A stretch of DNA of 49,096 nucleotides, from NCBI GenBank assembly GCA_964388955.1, contig CAYMCO010000039.1:1-49096 (forward strand), written 5' to 3'. A program made the translations under genes and the position numbers. The notes beneath the pieces are model-generated. The model did not search any database. It was not told the DNA's origin and saw nothing but the letters and a program-made list of their open reading frames with translations. Position 1 is the first letter of the stretch, and every line of letters starts with the position of its first letter. Below are positions 8,347-17,700 of the stretch, one piece after another. The DNA is from CAYMCO01 sp964388955. GTDB lineage: Bacteria > Chloroflexota > Anaerolineae > Anaerolineales > E44-bin32.

Positions 8347-10274
8347 AGAAACACCAAGTCGATTTCCCCGATGAGGGGCAATCCGTTGCCGTTGCAACGG
8401 GCACCTTGATCTCCGAAGCCATCCGGGAGGCCGGCCTCTCCCTCGCGCAGCCCTGCGGTGGCCAGGGCCGCTGTGGGCGCTGCGCGGTCATCGTGAGCGG
8501 CGACGGCGCCCGCCGCCGCTCCACGATTCGCCTCACCAAGGCCGATCTGGAGGCGGGTTTCGCCCTCGCATGCCAGACGGTTATCGAGGGCGATATCCGG
8601 GTGCAGATTCCGGAGCAGGAGCGCATCGAGCGCCGCCTGGTAACGGATCACGTCGCCGCCAAGGTCAGCCTTCCCTTCGAATATGACCCCGCATCCCAGC
8701 AGACCGTGGAGGCATTCCAACTGCACCTGCCTCCCCCGTCGCTCGGGGACAACCTGGATGACCTGGGCCGGCTGGAGCGGGAATTGAAGGCGCGGGATAT
8801 CACTCACCTGCAGGTACCTCTGGGCGCCTTGCGGCGGCTCCCCCAGGTGCTGCGGGACTCCGACTGGCGCCCTTGGGTGGTCCTCGAACGTGAGATCCCC
8901 GGCGGGCCGCGGGCGCGGCTGATTGACCTAGGGACAGATGCCGTCCACCCTTATGGGCTTGCGCTCGATATCGGCACCACAACTGTGACGGTTTATCTGG
9001 TGGATTTGACGACGGGGGATGTGAAATCCACCGCCGCGGAGTACAACGGGCAGCTCGGGCGTGGGGAGGACGTCATTTCCCGCATCATCTTCGCCACCAA
9101 GCAAGAGGGAGGACGGGAACTCAGCCAGCTCGTCCTCGAGACAGTGCATACCTTGCTCGAGCGCATGCGGCGTCGCACCGGGGTAGCCCCAGAGTCGATA
9201 TTCAAGGTCTCTGTTTCCGGCAATACCACCATGATCCATCTTTTCTTGCAGCTGCCCGCCGAATCGATCCGCCTCGAGCCCTACATCCCGGCCGTCAACC
9301 TTCCACCGGTCCTGCTGGCCTCGGATATCGGACTGGGAGTTCACCCGCGCGCCGCGGTCGACTGTCTGCCCGGCGTGGCCTCCTACGTCGGTGCGGACAT
9401 CACGGCAGGCGTCCTGGCCGCCGGCCTGGACCGGACCGACCGGTTGACCCTGTTTATCGACGTGGGCACCAACGGGGAGACCGTGCTCGGCACACGGGAA
9501 TGGATGGTCACCTGTGCCTGCTCAGCGGGCCCCGCCTTTGAGGGCGCCGGGGTAGTGGACGGCATGCGGGCGACGACCGGGGCCATTGAGGAGGTTTGGA
9601 TTCATTCGAAGACTTTCGAACCCACCTACCGGGTGATCGGCGAGGTGAAGCCGAAAGGGATTTGCGGATCCGGCTTGATCTCCTTGCTTGCCGAGCTTTT
9701 TGTCACAGGCGTCATCGATCGCAGTGGGAACGTCAAATTGGATGCAGATACACCCAGAGTCCGAGAGGGCGATCACGGCCCGGAGTATGTGCTCGTATGG
9801 GGGGAGGACACCGAGAGCGGGCGGGATATCGCCTTGACCAAAGTGGATGTTGAAAACCTGATGCGCGCCAAGGCCGCCATCTACGCCGGATTCAGCGTGT
9901 TGGCAGCCGGCGTAGGGATCGATCTAGCCGACGTGAAACAGGTGCTTGTCGGCGGCGCGTTCGGTCGATATATAAATGTGGAGAAGGCCATCCAGATCGG
10001 GCTGCTCCCCGATTTGAGTTGGGACCGGTTTCACTTCTTGGGCAATACCTCCGTGCTGGGTGCCTACATGGCGCTGTTATCCTACCAGGCTCGCCAGGAG
10101 ATCGACCGCATCAGCCGGGGGATGACCTACATTGAGCTATCCGCCGACAATACCTTCTACGACGCCTTCACCGCGGCCCTGTTCCTTCCACACACGGAGA
10201 TTGACCGCTTTCCGACGGTGGCGGATATCTGGGCTCGGGCAGGGGATGCTCAGGGGACCTTGGCGAGCGGCTGA
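8343..10274 (+). CDS. acsV: reductive activator of corrinoid Fe-S protein (RACo)
   Basis: ATP-dependent activator that reduces the inactive Co(II) corrinoid protein back to Co(I). The 643 residues show a plant-type [2Fe-2S] ferredoxin domain at the N-terminus with Cys38, Cys44, Cys47 and Cys77, a linker, then an ASKHA actin-like ATPase domain beginning near LALDIGTTTVTVYLVDL, with LFIDVGTNGETVLG, ACSAGPAFEGAG, KGICGSGLISLLAELF and VLVGGAFGRYINVEKA. The start is TTG at 8343, with GAGG 7 bases upstream and a four-base overlap with the preceding small ORF. Position right after acsC fits its substrate. Confidence 0.93.
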   Translation: MKKHQVDFPDEGQSVAVATGTLISEAIREAGLSLAQPCGGQGRCGRCAVIVSGDGARRRSTIRLTKADLEAGFALACQTVIEGDIRVQIPEQERIERRLVTDHVAAKVSLPFEYDPASQQTVEAFQLHLPPPSLGDNLDDLGRLERELKARDITHLQVPLGALRRLPQVLRDSDWRPWVVLEREIPGGPRARLIDLGTDAVHPYGLALDIGTTTVTVYLVDLTTGDVKSTAAEYNGQLGRGEDVISRIIFATKQEGGRELSQLVLETVHTLLERMRRRTGVAPESIFKVSVSGNTTMIHLFLQLPAESIRLEPYIPAVNLPPVLLASDIGLGVHPRAAVDCLPGVASYVGADITAGVLAAGLDRTDRLTLFIDVGTNGETVLGTREWMVTCACSAGPAFEGAGVVDGMRATTGAIEEVWIHSKTFEPTYRVIGEVKPKGICGSGLISLLAELFVTGVIDRSGNVKLDADTPRVREGDHGPEYVLVWGEDTESGRDIALTKVDVENLMRAKAAIYAGFSVLAAGVGIDLADVKQVLVGGAFGRYINVEKAIQIGLLPDLSWDRFHFLGNTSVLGAYMALLSYQARQEIDRISRGMTYIELSADNTFYDAFTAALFLPHTEIDRFPTVADIWARAGDAQGTLASG

Positions 10275-10421
10275 AGGCCCGTATGGGTGGTGCGGCTCGG
10301 GAGATTGACGGGCTCCAGCGCGCTTTCGGGGGGAATTGACTCAGATCATATCGCTCAGGCTGCTGGTAATTCATTTGGTACGGGAGAGCCGCTGGGTGTG
10401 CCAGTGGAGAGGAGTAGAGGT

Positions 10422-11189
10422 ATGACGAAGATTATTGCCATGTCAGGGAAAGGTGGTACCGGAAAGACGACGGTGGCCGCCATGATCACCCGCTCCCTGC
10501 TGAAGCGCTCCGATGGCCCGATCCTGGCGATTGACGCCGATCCGGCCGCCAATCTGCATCTTGCCTTGGGCCTGCCCATGCCGTACACAGTGGGCGACAT
10601 CCGGGAGGAGATGATGCACGTGGCATCGGCAGGACAGTTGGGAGTCTCAATCAGCAGACACGACTACTTGACGCACGAGGTGCGCATGTCTCTGGAAGAG
10701 GGCGAGAAGGTGGACCTGATTGCCATGGGCCGCCCGGAGGGACAGGGCTGCTACTGCGCCGTGAACCACCTATTGAGAGAGATCATCGATGACCTGGCCC
10801 GCAACTACGCCTACGTCGTGATAGACAATGAGGCCGGCATGGAGCACCTCAGCCGGCGCACCACCAAGGACGTGGACCTGCTGTTGGTGATCACGGACCC
10901 GACCATTCGCGGCCTGCGAGCCGCATCTATCATCGCCGAAATGGCGAGCGACATCGAGATTGAGATCCGGGACGTTCAGTTGGTGGTCAATCGCGTGAAC
11001 GGGGATCTGCCCGATCCGTTGAGGCGCTCCATCGAGGAACTGGGCCTTCCCGTGGCCGCCTATGTGCCGAACGATGAAAAGATCAACCAGTTGGACGCGC
11101 TGGGCGAGCCGCTGGTCCGGCTGGAAGAACAATCCCCAGCCGGGAGCGCTCTCGAAGAACTGGTGGACAGGGTGTTGGGGAGCCTCTGA
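10422..11189 (+). CDS. cooC: CooC-type nickel-insertion ATPase
   Basis: MinD/ParA-like ATPase of 255 residues that supports nickel incorporation into CODH or ACS. P-loop GKGGTGKTT lies at residues 9-17 and the DADPAANLH switch follows. The CxC metal site used by CooC dimers is present as Cys110-Tyr-Cys112. ATG 10422 is preferred over GTG 10287 because the conserved family start MTKIIAMSGKGG lies there and GGAGTAGAGG precedes it. The 147-base upstream gap shows no other gene. A second, divergent copy is at 34579. Confidence 0.9.
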   Translation: MTKIIAMSGKGGTGKTTVAAMITRSLLKRSDGPILAIDADPAANLHLALGLPMPYTVGDIREEMMHVASAGQLGVSISRHDYLTHEVRMSLEEGEKVDLIAMGRPEGQGCYCAVNHLLREIIDDLARNYAYVVIDNEAGMEHLSRRTTKDVDLLLVITDPTIRGLRAASIIAEMASDIEIEIRDVQLVVNRVNGDLPDPLRRSIEELGLPVAAYVPNDEKINQLDALGEPLVRLEEQSPAGSALEELVDRVLGSL

Positions 11190-11279
11190 TCGCCCACCAT
11201 CGCCGGTTGCAGAATCGAGTGTCAATGGATTCTGAGGGAGCATCAAGACGCAAGTCCTAGATTGAGCGAGGAGCCGGAA

Positions 11280-12203
11280 ATGTACAAGATTGGAGAGAAC
11301 ATCCACATCATATCGCCGCGTGTGAAGGAGGGACTCGCGGCGCGCGACGGCGGGTTCTTCGTAGATCTCGCCCGCAAGCAGCAGGGCGCGGGGGCCGAAT
11401 GCCTGGACCTCAACATCGGCCCGCAGAAGAAGAGCGGCCCCGAGATCATGGAGTGGCTCGTCGAATGCATGCAGGAAGGTGTCCCCGGCATGACCCTCTC
11501 CTTCGACACCACCAACCTGGCGGCCATCGAGGCCGGATTGAAGAAGGTCGGGAAGAACGCCTTCATCAACTCGACCTCCGGTGAGGCCGAGCGGCTGGAG
11601 AAGGTCCCCCCACTGGCCGCGGAATACGGCGCAAAAATCATCGCCCTGTGTATGGAGAAGGGCGGCATACCGGTGAGCGCCGACGCCCGTGTGGGGATCG
11701 CCATGGAGAAACTGATCCCCCGCGCCCAAGAGCTGGGCATCCCCATGGATGATCTCTATGTGGATCCGTTGGCCCTGACGGTCTCGGGGTGCCAGGAATA
11801 CGTCCCGGAGGCGATCGAGGCGGTGCGCATGCTGAAGATGGTGATGGATCCCCCACCCATGACCGTCGTCGGCCTCTCGAACGTGTCCAATGCAGTGCCG
11901 GGGGGCATGCGCCCGCTGCTCAACCGCGTATATCTGGTGATGCTCATGGCTGCCGGGCTCGATTCCGCCATCCTGGATCCACTTGACGAAGATCTGATGG
12001 AAGCGATCCGCATTGTGGAACAGCGGGACGGGGAAACCGGTGTGGGCGCTTTGTACTTGAAGCTCTTTGACCGCGTGGCAGCCATGGAACGATTGGAGGA
12101 ATCAGATATAGACATGCACGACCCCGAGCAGGCCAAGATCTGGAAGACGGTGCAGGTGCTGCGCAATGAAGTGATCTACACCGACTCGTATCTGCGACTT
12201 TGA
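11280..12203 (+). CDS. acsE: methyltetrahydrofolate:corrinoid protein methyltransferase
   Basis: Transfers the methyl group from CH3-THF to the cobalt of AcsCD. The 307-residue pterin-binding TIM barrel has ENIHIISPRVKEGL at its start, ECLDLNIGPQ, MTLSFDTTNLAAIEAGL, FINSTSGEAERL, LYVDPLALTVSG and TVVGLSNVSNAVPGG, all standard for AcsE. ATG 11280 is chosen over TTG 11262: GAGGAG is 6 bases upstream of it, and the conserved MYKIGENIHI start fits. It completes the methyl branch of the acs gene set. Confidence 0.95.
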   Translation: MYKIGENIHIISPRVKEGLAARDGGFFVDLARKQQGAGAECLDLNIGPQKKSGPEIMEWLVECMQEGVPGMTLSFDTTNLAAIEAGLKKVGKNAFINSTSGEAERLEKVPPLAAEYGAKIIALCMEKGGIPVSADARVGIAMEKLIPRAQELGIPMDDLYVDPLALTVSGCQEYVPEAIEAVRMLKMVMDPPPMTVVGLSNVSNAVPGGMRPLLNRVYLVMLMAAGLDSAILDPLDEDLMEAIRIVEQRDGETGVGALYLKLFDRVAAMERLEESDIDMHDPEQAKIWKTVQVLRNEVIYTDSYLRL

Positions 12204-12209
12204 GTATCC

Positions 12210-12235
12210 GCCCCCGGCCACACAGGTGCGGGGGC
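12210..12235. other. GC-rich hairpin between acsE and malic enzyme
   Basis: Seven-base perfect inverted repeat (GCCCCCG / CGGGGGC) with a 12-base loop, 6 bases after the acsE stop. No run of T follows, so it may be a weak terminator, an mRNA-stabilising stem or a partial attenuator between the acs core and the downstream genes. Confidence 0.4.
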
Positions 12236-12285
12236 ACCATGTGAATCGCAGCAAGCTTCGTTGACCTCACGAGGAGGGCCCTATC

Positions 12286-13647
12286 ATGTCAAGAACCGAC
12301 ACACAAGTCAACGTGGAGGAATTGCTTGCGAAGGCCAAGAAACCTTCGGAAGATGCGCTACGCCTCCACCCTTTTTACAGGGGGAAGGTTGAGACCGCGC
12401 TCAAGGCATGCGTGCGCGATTTCACCGATTTCGCCATCTGGTACACGCCTGGGGTGGCGGCACCCTGCCGCGCCATCGAGAAAGATCCCGACTTGGTCTA
12501 CGAGCATACTCACAAGGGGAACACAGTGGCGGTGGTCTCCGATGGGACGCGCGTGCTCGGCCTGGGCGACATCGGCCCCAAAGCGGGGCTCCCGGTAATG
12601 GAGGGCAAGGCGCTGCTGTACAAGTATCTCGGCGGCGTCGATGCGTGGCCCATCATGGTCGACACCAAGGATCCCGAGCGCATCATCGAGACCGTGCTGC
12701 TGATACAACCGGGCTTCGGTGGCGTCAACTTGGAGGATATCTCTCAGCCGAAGTGCTTCCGGGTGCTGGACACTTTGCGGGAGAAGGCCGAAATCCCCAT
12801 TTGGCACGACGATCAGCAGGGAACAGCGACTGTGACCCTGGCGGGCCTACTAAACGCCCTTAAGATCGTGGGGAAGAAGCTCGAGGATGCAGAGATCACA
12901 TTTGTCGGCTCAGGAGCGGCCAATGTTGCCTGTGCACGTCTGATCTTTTCCTCCGGCGGCAATCCAGCCATTTGCCGGGTGGTGGACAGCAAGGGCATCC
13001 TGCACAAAGGCCGGAGCGATCTCGAACTGCGCAAGGCAGAATACGTCGACAAATGGAAGTTTTGCCAAATCACCAACGAAGAGCAGCGCCACGGCGGCAT
13101 CCCCGAGTCTCTGGTCGGGGCGGATGTGGTCATCGCGCTCTCCAAGCCAGGCCCAGGAACTCTGCTGCCCGAATGGATCGAGGCTATGGCTGATGGCGCC
13201 ATCGTCTTCGCCTGCGCCAACCCCGTGCCGGAGATCTGGCCTTGGGAGGCAAAGGCAGCCGGCGCGGCCATCGTCGCCACCGGCCGATCCGACTTCGAGA
13301 ACCAGGTGAACAACTCCCTCGGTTTCCCGGGCATCTTCCGCGGCACCCTGGATGTGCGCGCCACCACCATCACGGATCCCATGTGCAAGGCGGCCGCAGA
13401 AGCCTTGGCCAGCATGGCTGAGGAGAAAGGGCTCAATCCCGAGTACATCCTGCCCACCATGGATGAATGGGGGGTCTTTCCGCGCGAGGCCGCCTCGGTG
13501 GCAGCCAAGGCCGTGGAAGAGGGCGTTGCCCGCAAACCCATGACCTATGAAGAAGAGTTCGAGAATGCCGAACGCATCATCCGCCGCGCGCGAGACATCA
13601 CCAAAGAGATGATGGCCGAAGGCTTCATCGCCGTCGAGGAAGACTAG
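12286..13647 (+). CDS. NAD(P)-dependent malic enzyme
   Basis: Oxidative decarboxylation of malate to pyruvate with formation of NAD(P)H. The 453 residues comprise the malic enzyme N-terminal domain, with the catalytic Tyr region FAIWYTPGVAAPC (Tyr53), GLGDIGPKAGLPVMEGKALL with the catalytic Lys, and PIWHDDQQGTATV with metal-binding acids, then a Rossmann domain with VGSGAANVACARL around residue 206 and a late NNSLGFPGIFRG. There is no C-terminal phosphotransacetylase domain, so it is the short form. A strong GAGGAGG site precedes the ATG. Downstream of acsE it could link acetyl-CoA and pyruvate metabolism or supply NADPH for the Hdr genes that follow (inference). Cofactor preference is not readable with certainty. 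Confidence 0.93.
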   Translation: MSRTDTQVNVEELLAKAKKPSEDALRLHPFYRGKVETALKACVRDFTDFAIWYTPGVAAPCRAIEKDPDLVYEHTHKGNTVAVVSDGTRVLGLGDIGPKAGLPVMEGKALLYKYLGGVDAWPIMVDTKDPERIIETVLLIQPGFGGVNLEDISQPKCFRVLDTLREKAEIPIWHDDQQGTATVTLAGLLNALKIVGKKLEDAEITFVGSGAANVACARLIFSSGGNPAICRVVDSKGILHKGRSDLELRKAEYVDKWKFCQITNEEQRHGGIPESLVGADVVIALSKPGPGTLLPEWIEAMADGAIVFACANPVPEIWPWEAKAAGAAIVATGRSDFENQVNNSLGFPGIFRGTLDVRATTITDPMCKAAAEALASMAEEKGLNPEYILPTMDEWGVFPREAASVAAKAVEEGVARKPMTYEEEFENAERIIRRARDITKEMMAEGFIAVEED

Positions 13648-13672
13648 GGCATAGGATAAGGAGTGCGATATC

Positions 13673-14578
13673 ATGTACGATCTGATCGTTGTGGGCGGCG
13701 GTCCGGCAGGCCTTACGGCGACCGTCTACGCCATACGCAAGCGCCTCAATGTGCTGCTCATCACCCGCGATCTGGGCGGCAAGACCAACTACCGTCTGCA
13801 GCTGCCCTTCGTTGAAAAACACCTCGTCATCACCGGGGCAGAAGTGGTCAGCCGCTTCGCCAACGAGGTGGAATACCTGGAGTTCTCGCGGGAATTCGAC
13901 AACGCCGAGACGATTGAGAAGGCCAACGGCGGCTTCAATGTCACCACCAGCGCGGGAAAGGGGCACGAGGCCAAGGCTCTGATTGTCGCCACGGGCGCCA
14001 AAGGGCGCCTGATGGATGTTCCCGGGGAAAAAGAGTTCATGATGCGGGGGCTCTGCTACAGCGCGGTTTCCTATGCCCCGCTATTTATCGACCGTCGAAC
14101 GGTGGTCATCGGGGATACCGGGCTGGCCTTGCGCGCCACCGCCGAGCTCTCTAGGATCGCCGATCGAGTCATGCTGGTGGCGCCCTCTCATGGAGAGCTC
14201 GACTCGCCCATGGGCCGCAAGGTCGTGGGGGCGGAGAATGTCGACGTCCTCGAGGGGTACTCCGTGGATGCGGTGCTGGGGGATACCTACGCCCGGCGCC
14301 TGGTTGTCAGCCGGGACGGCGAGCGCAAGGAACTCGAGGCGGATGCGTTCTTCGTTGAACTCGACCTGGACCCCCGCTCAGGCATCGTGGCGGATCTGGT
14401 GGATTTGGACGAAGCCGGCCACATCCGGGTGGATGGCCGCAACCAAACCTCGGAGCAGGGCATTTTCGCCGCCGGGGATGTGACCAATGTGTTTGCCGAA
14501 CAAGTCCTGATCAGCGTCGGGGAAGGCGCCAAGGCCGCGCTTGCCGCATATGAGTACCTGCTGACCCGGGGGAAATAG
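13673..14578 (+). CDS. thioredoxin reductase-like FAD protein lacking the redox CxxC
   Basis: A 301-residue two-dinucleotide-domain flavoprotein. FAD-binding GGGPAG is at residues 8-13, the second nucleotide-binding loop VVIGDTGLALRAT near residue 143, and the final FAD motif GIFAAGDVTN near the C-terminus. In thioredoxin reductases the CATC disulfide lies in the second domain; here the matching segment is S130-A-V-S133, with a lone Cys128 before it, so it cannot reduce thioredoxin in the usual way. It more likely belongs to the ferredoxin/NAD(P)H oxidoreductase or low-Mr flavoprotein branch. It starts 26 bases after the malic enzyme and is probably co-transcribed. Confidence 0.8.
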   Translation: MYDLIVVGGGPAGLTATVYAIRKRLNVLLITRDLGGKTNYRLQLPFVEKHLVITGAEVVSRFANEVEYLEFSREFDNAETIEKANGGFNVTTSAGKGHEAKALIVATGAKGRLMDVPGEKEFMMRGLCYSAVSYAPLFIDRRTVVIGDTGLALRATAELSRIADRVMLVAPSHGELDSPMGRKVVGAENVDVLEGYSVDAVLGDTYARRLVVSRDGERKELEADAFFVELDLDPRSGIVADLVDLDEAGHIRVDGRNQTSEQGIFAAGDVTNVFAEQVLISVGEGAKAALAAYEYLLTRGK

Positions 14579-14613
14579 ACCCCGCAAGGGTCGTCTTGCT
14601 CAGGCGGACAGAC

Positions 14614-14664
14614 GTCCCCCGCCCTTTGTGACCTTATGCACTTATCGGCCCGAGGGCGGGGGAC
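14614..14664. other. long inverted repeat ahead of the Hdr cluster
   Basis: A perfect 12-base inverted repeat (GTCCCCCGCCCT at 14614-14625, complement at 14653-14664) encloses a 27-base AT-richer loop. It lies between the flavoprotein and the first hdrA. No T-run follows. It may be a transcription attenuator or an RNA structure separating the acs unit from the hdr unit. A second small hairpin (GGAGC / GCTCC) is at 14728-14741, just before the hdrA ribosome site. Confidence 0.45.
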
Positions 14665-14751
14665 TACCATGTCGATCAAGATCCGAACCCATCAGGGGCA
14701 GCCTCTGGTCCCTCCCCATCACCGAAAGGAGCGGGCGCTCCACAGGAGCGG

Positions 14752-17700
14752 ATGACTACACAAGGTGGCTTCGCAGCCGTTCACGCCGTGAATGGATCCG
14801 ACAAACCGGACAGCGCCCTGGTGATCGGCGGCGGTGTCGGCGGCATGCGCGCCGCCATTGACCTGGCTGAGGCCGGCATCCATACCTATCTTCTCGAGAC
14901 CACACCATCCCTGGGTGGCCGGGTGGCCCAGTTGGGCTTCATGTTTCCCACCCATGACTGCGTGCTCTGCCGCGGCACATCCGATCACGGTTTCGGCTGC
15001 ACCCGCCCGTCGATTACCCCGGCTTTGTTGGACAATAACCGTCATCCCAACATCAGCGTGCTGACCTCAACGGACTTGGTGAGCTGCCAGGGCCAGGCGG
15101 GAGATTTTCGCGTCCGGCTGCGACGCAGGCCGCAGTTGGTCAAACCCGAGCTCTGCATCAACTGCGGCCGCTGCGCTGAGGTGTGCCCCGAAGTGCGGCC
15201 CAGCGGGTTCCAACTGGGGCTCAGCACCCGCAAGGCGATCGACAAATCCGCGCCCCGCTCAGTTCCCAACGCCTACTACCTGCTCGAAAAGACAGCCGCC
15301 TGCGACGATTGCCGGGAATGTCTGGGTGTCTGCCCGACGGGCGCCATTGACCTGGCCGCCCAGCCGCAGGACCTGGAGATCACTGTAGGCGGCATCATCA
15401 TGGCACTCGGGTTCGAACCTTTCGATCCCTCCCTCATGCCGGAATTGGGCTACGGGCGCATACCCAATGTGATCACCTCCATGCAGTACGAGCGCCTGGT
15501 GAGCCGCTCCGGACCCACCGAGGGCATCGTGCGGCGCATCTCCGATGGGCAGGTCCCAAAGCGCATCGCCTGGCTTCAGTGCATCGGATCCCGCGATCAG
15601 CGCAATCCGTATTGTTCCTCGATATGCTGTATGTACGCCACCAAAGAGGCGATGCTCGCCAAGCAGCGCATCCCGGATGCGGATTGCCATATCTTCACCA
15701 TGGATGAGCGCGCCTTCAACAAGGAGTACAACAAGTACTACCTGCGCGCGCGCGACGAATATGGCATCCGATATGTCCGCTGCCGCATCTCGGAGGTCGA
15801 CGAGGATCCGGAAACCGGAGAGATCATCCTTCGCTATCCCGCCGGGCGAATGCATGACGTCGGAGTCGCCGGCCAAGGTGAGATCGTGGAGGAACGTTTT
15901 GACATGGCGGTCCTGGCCGTTGGGATCCGGCCGCCGCGAGGGGCCCTACAAATCGCGCACACCCTGGGGATCGATCTGAACGAGTATGGGTTCTGCGAAA
16001 CCGACAAGTTCTCGCCCCTTGTCACCTCCCGCCCGGGCATCTTCGTCTGCGGCGCCTTTGCCTCACCGAAAGAAATCGCTGAGACCATCCTGGACGCCTC
16101 GGGGGCGGCTGCGGAAACCATGCGAATATTGCGCGAGCACCTCGGAGCTCGGAGATTCAGCCGCGCTCAACCCTTCTTGAGCAAGAACGGGTCCCCCGTG
16201 GCATCGGAACGTATGCACGGCGGGCCGCGAATGGCGGTTGCCTTGTGCGCATGTGCCGGGGAGGTTTCCGATACCATCGATCTCCAGCAGGTCGCCTCCC
16301 AAACCCGGGCTCTCCCCGGCGTTGAGCGGGTGGAAATCCTGCCATTGGCCTGCATACCCGCAGGAAGAGCGCGATTGGAGCAGATGATCTTGGAGGAGGG
16401 CGCCAATCGATTGGTCGTCGGGGCCTGCAGCCACCGCACTCATGAGCCGCTGTTCCAGCGGCTTGTCGCTGACACCGGGTTGAACCCATACATGCTCGAG
16501 ATGGTCAACCTGCGAGAGCACTGCGCCTGGGTGCACTCCGATGACCCCATTGGCGCCACCCGCAAGGCGGCCGAACTCATGCGCATGGGGGTGGTCCGCG
16601 CCCGTAGGGCACGACCGATCGCCAAACTGCAGCGAACGCCCACTCGGGCCGCCTTGGTGATCGGCGGCGGCGTCTCAGGCATGACCGCCGCGCTCGGAAT
16701 CGCCGATGCCGGATACGACGTGCACCTGGTGGAGAAGACGGGGGAACTGGGCGGCAATCTGCATCACATCTACTATGTCGCCGAGGGCGACAACCCGCAG
16801 CGCCTGCTGCGAGACCTGGTCAACCGGGTGCTGGCCCACGAACGCATCCAGCTCTACCTGAACAGCGAGGTGATCAGGCACACCGGCAGCGTGGGCGATT
16901 TCCGCGCTGCCATTCGCACCAGGGCGGTCGGCGGAGAGCGAGTTGAGGAGATCCGTCACGCGGTGGTGATCCTGGCCACCGGCGGGATCGAGGCTGGGGG
17001 CAGCCACTATTTCCTCGGCAAAGATCCGCGCGTGCTGCGCCAGTCCGATCTGGAGGAGATCCTGGCCCACCAACCGGAGCGCGTTACCCGCCTGAACTCT
17101 GTGGTCATGATCCAGTGCGTCGAGCCTCACGAAGAAGTGGAATATTGCTCCCGCATTTGCTGCACGAATACTATGAAGAACGCGCTGCGCATCAAGATGG
17201 TCAACCCGGATTGCCAGGTGGTGATCCTATATCGAGACATCATCACCTATGGATTCAGAGAACGCTACTACCTGGAGGCCCGAAACCGGGGGGTACTGTT
17301 CGTACGCTATACCTCCGACGACCCGCCGCAAGTGAAAGTTGAGCGGCGCGGCGCTCGGCAGGTTCTGACCGCTTCCGTGAACGAGCATATCTTCGGGCGC
17401 AGGTTGACTTTTGAACCGGATCTGCTGGCGCTGAGCACCGCCGTCCTCCCCTCCGCTGACAATCCGTCTTTGGCGGAAATGCTGGGCATCCCGCTTTCCT
17501 CGGAGGGATTCTTCTTGGAAGCCCATCTCAAGATGCGGCCCATGGATTTCGCAGATGAGGGGATCTATGTCGCCGGCATGGCCCATTTCCCCAAATTCAT
17601 CGAAGAGAGCATCACCCATGCGATGGCGTGCGTCGGGCGCGCCTTGACTGTGCTCAGCCGGCCATACCTGCAGTTGGGCGGCGTCGTGGCCGAGGTGGAC

